Assembly (NCBI GenBank): GCA_958431945.1
Contig: CAUASQ010000106.1
Location: 1-5,697, forward strand
Direction: 5' to 3'
Length of the DNA stretch: 5,697 bases
Source: an uncultured Collinsella sp.
GTDB lineage: Bacteria > Actinomycetota > Coriobacteriia > Coriobacteriales > Coriobacteriaceae
The notes beneath the pieces were generated by a model that had not been told where the DNA came from, did not search any database, and worked only from the letters and a program-made list of their open reading frames with translations. A program made the position numbers and the translations under genes. Positions 5,649 through 5,697 of the stretch are shown in pieces. Numbering within the stretch: position 1 is the first letter of the stretch; every line of letters begins with the position of its first letter.

Positions 5649-5697
5649 GAAAAACCTCGTCTGCCTGCACAACTCCACAACTCCCCCGCACAAATGG
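5649..5697. other. Window edge, no gene recognised
   Basis: None of the three minus-strand frames resembles the C-terminus of L24 or any other ribosomal protein. One frame stays open to the edge but continues through the promoter and into rplE in the wrong frame. Nothing else is supported here. Confidence 0.4.

Noticed and set aside
5452..5691. Minus-strand frame upstream of and overlapping rplE, possible L24 or small protein
   Set aside because: No L24 motifs, no good ribosome binding site, runs across the promoter and into rplE out of frame.

Overview
The window is a single block of co-oriented genes, all read from the minus strand: the distal two thirds of a bacterial spc-type ribosomal protein operon running into the protein-export and housekeeping genes that usually follow it. 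In transcription order (high to low coordinates) it holds rplE (L5), rpsN (zinc-type S14), rpsH (S8), rplF (L6), rplR (L18), rpsE (S5), rpmD (L30), rplO (L15), secY, adk, and the first nine codons of a methionine aminopeptidase gene (map), which runs off the left edge. Gene order and all protein families are conventional.

The DNA is fairly GC-rich. The order secY-adk-map, a short zinc-ribbon S14 between L5 and S8, an adenylate kinase with a compact four-cysteine LID, and the presence of L30 fit a Gram-positive bacterium. From general resemblance of the proteins I would guess an actinobacterial lineage, possibly Coriobacteriia such as Collinsella or Olsenella. This is inference and cannot be settled without a search.

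Layout: 5483-5697 has no recognisable gene. It holds a plausible promoter (-10 TATAGT) and a leader of roughly 130 nt with a possible stem-loop ahead of the rplE ribosome binding site. The expected upstream neighbour rplX (L24) is not there, so rplE seems to head its own transcription unit. From 5482 to 2404 come eight ribosomal protein genes (rplO, the ninth, follows at 2400). Junctions are short (2-33 bp) except three gaps of 75-119 bp: rplE/rpsN, rpsN/rpsH and rplF/rplR. Two of these gaps carry clear hairpins without a terminator-like T-run. rplO and secY overlap by 7 bp, and adk and map overlap by 4 bp (ATGA), which suggests translational coupling.

Together the genes make 50S central-protuberance proteins (L5 and L18, which bind 5S rRNA), other 50S proteins (L6, L15, L30), 30S proteins (S5, S8, S14), the SecYEG channel core, the enzyme that balances adenine nucleotides, and the enzyme that removes initiator methionine. 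Start and stop sites are supported by Shine-Dalgarno sequences. rpsN, rplF and secY start with GTG, and the adk start is best placed at an ATG two codons inside the longest open frame. I see no mobile element, CRISPR array, RNA gene or novel system. The most noteworthy points are the break upstream of rplE and the unexplained intergenic hairpins.
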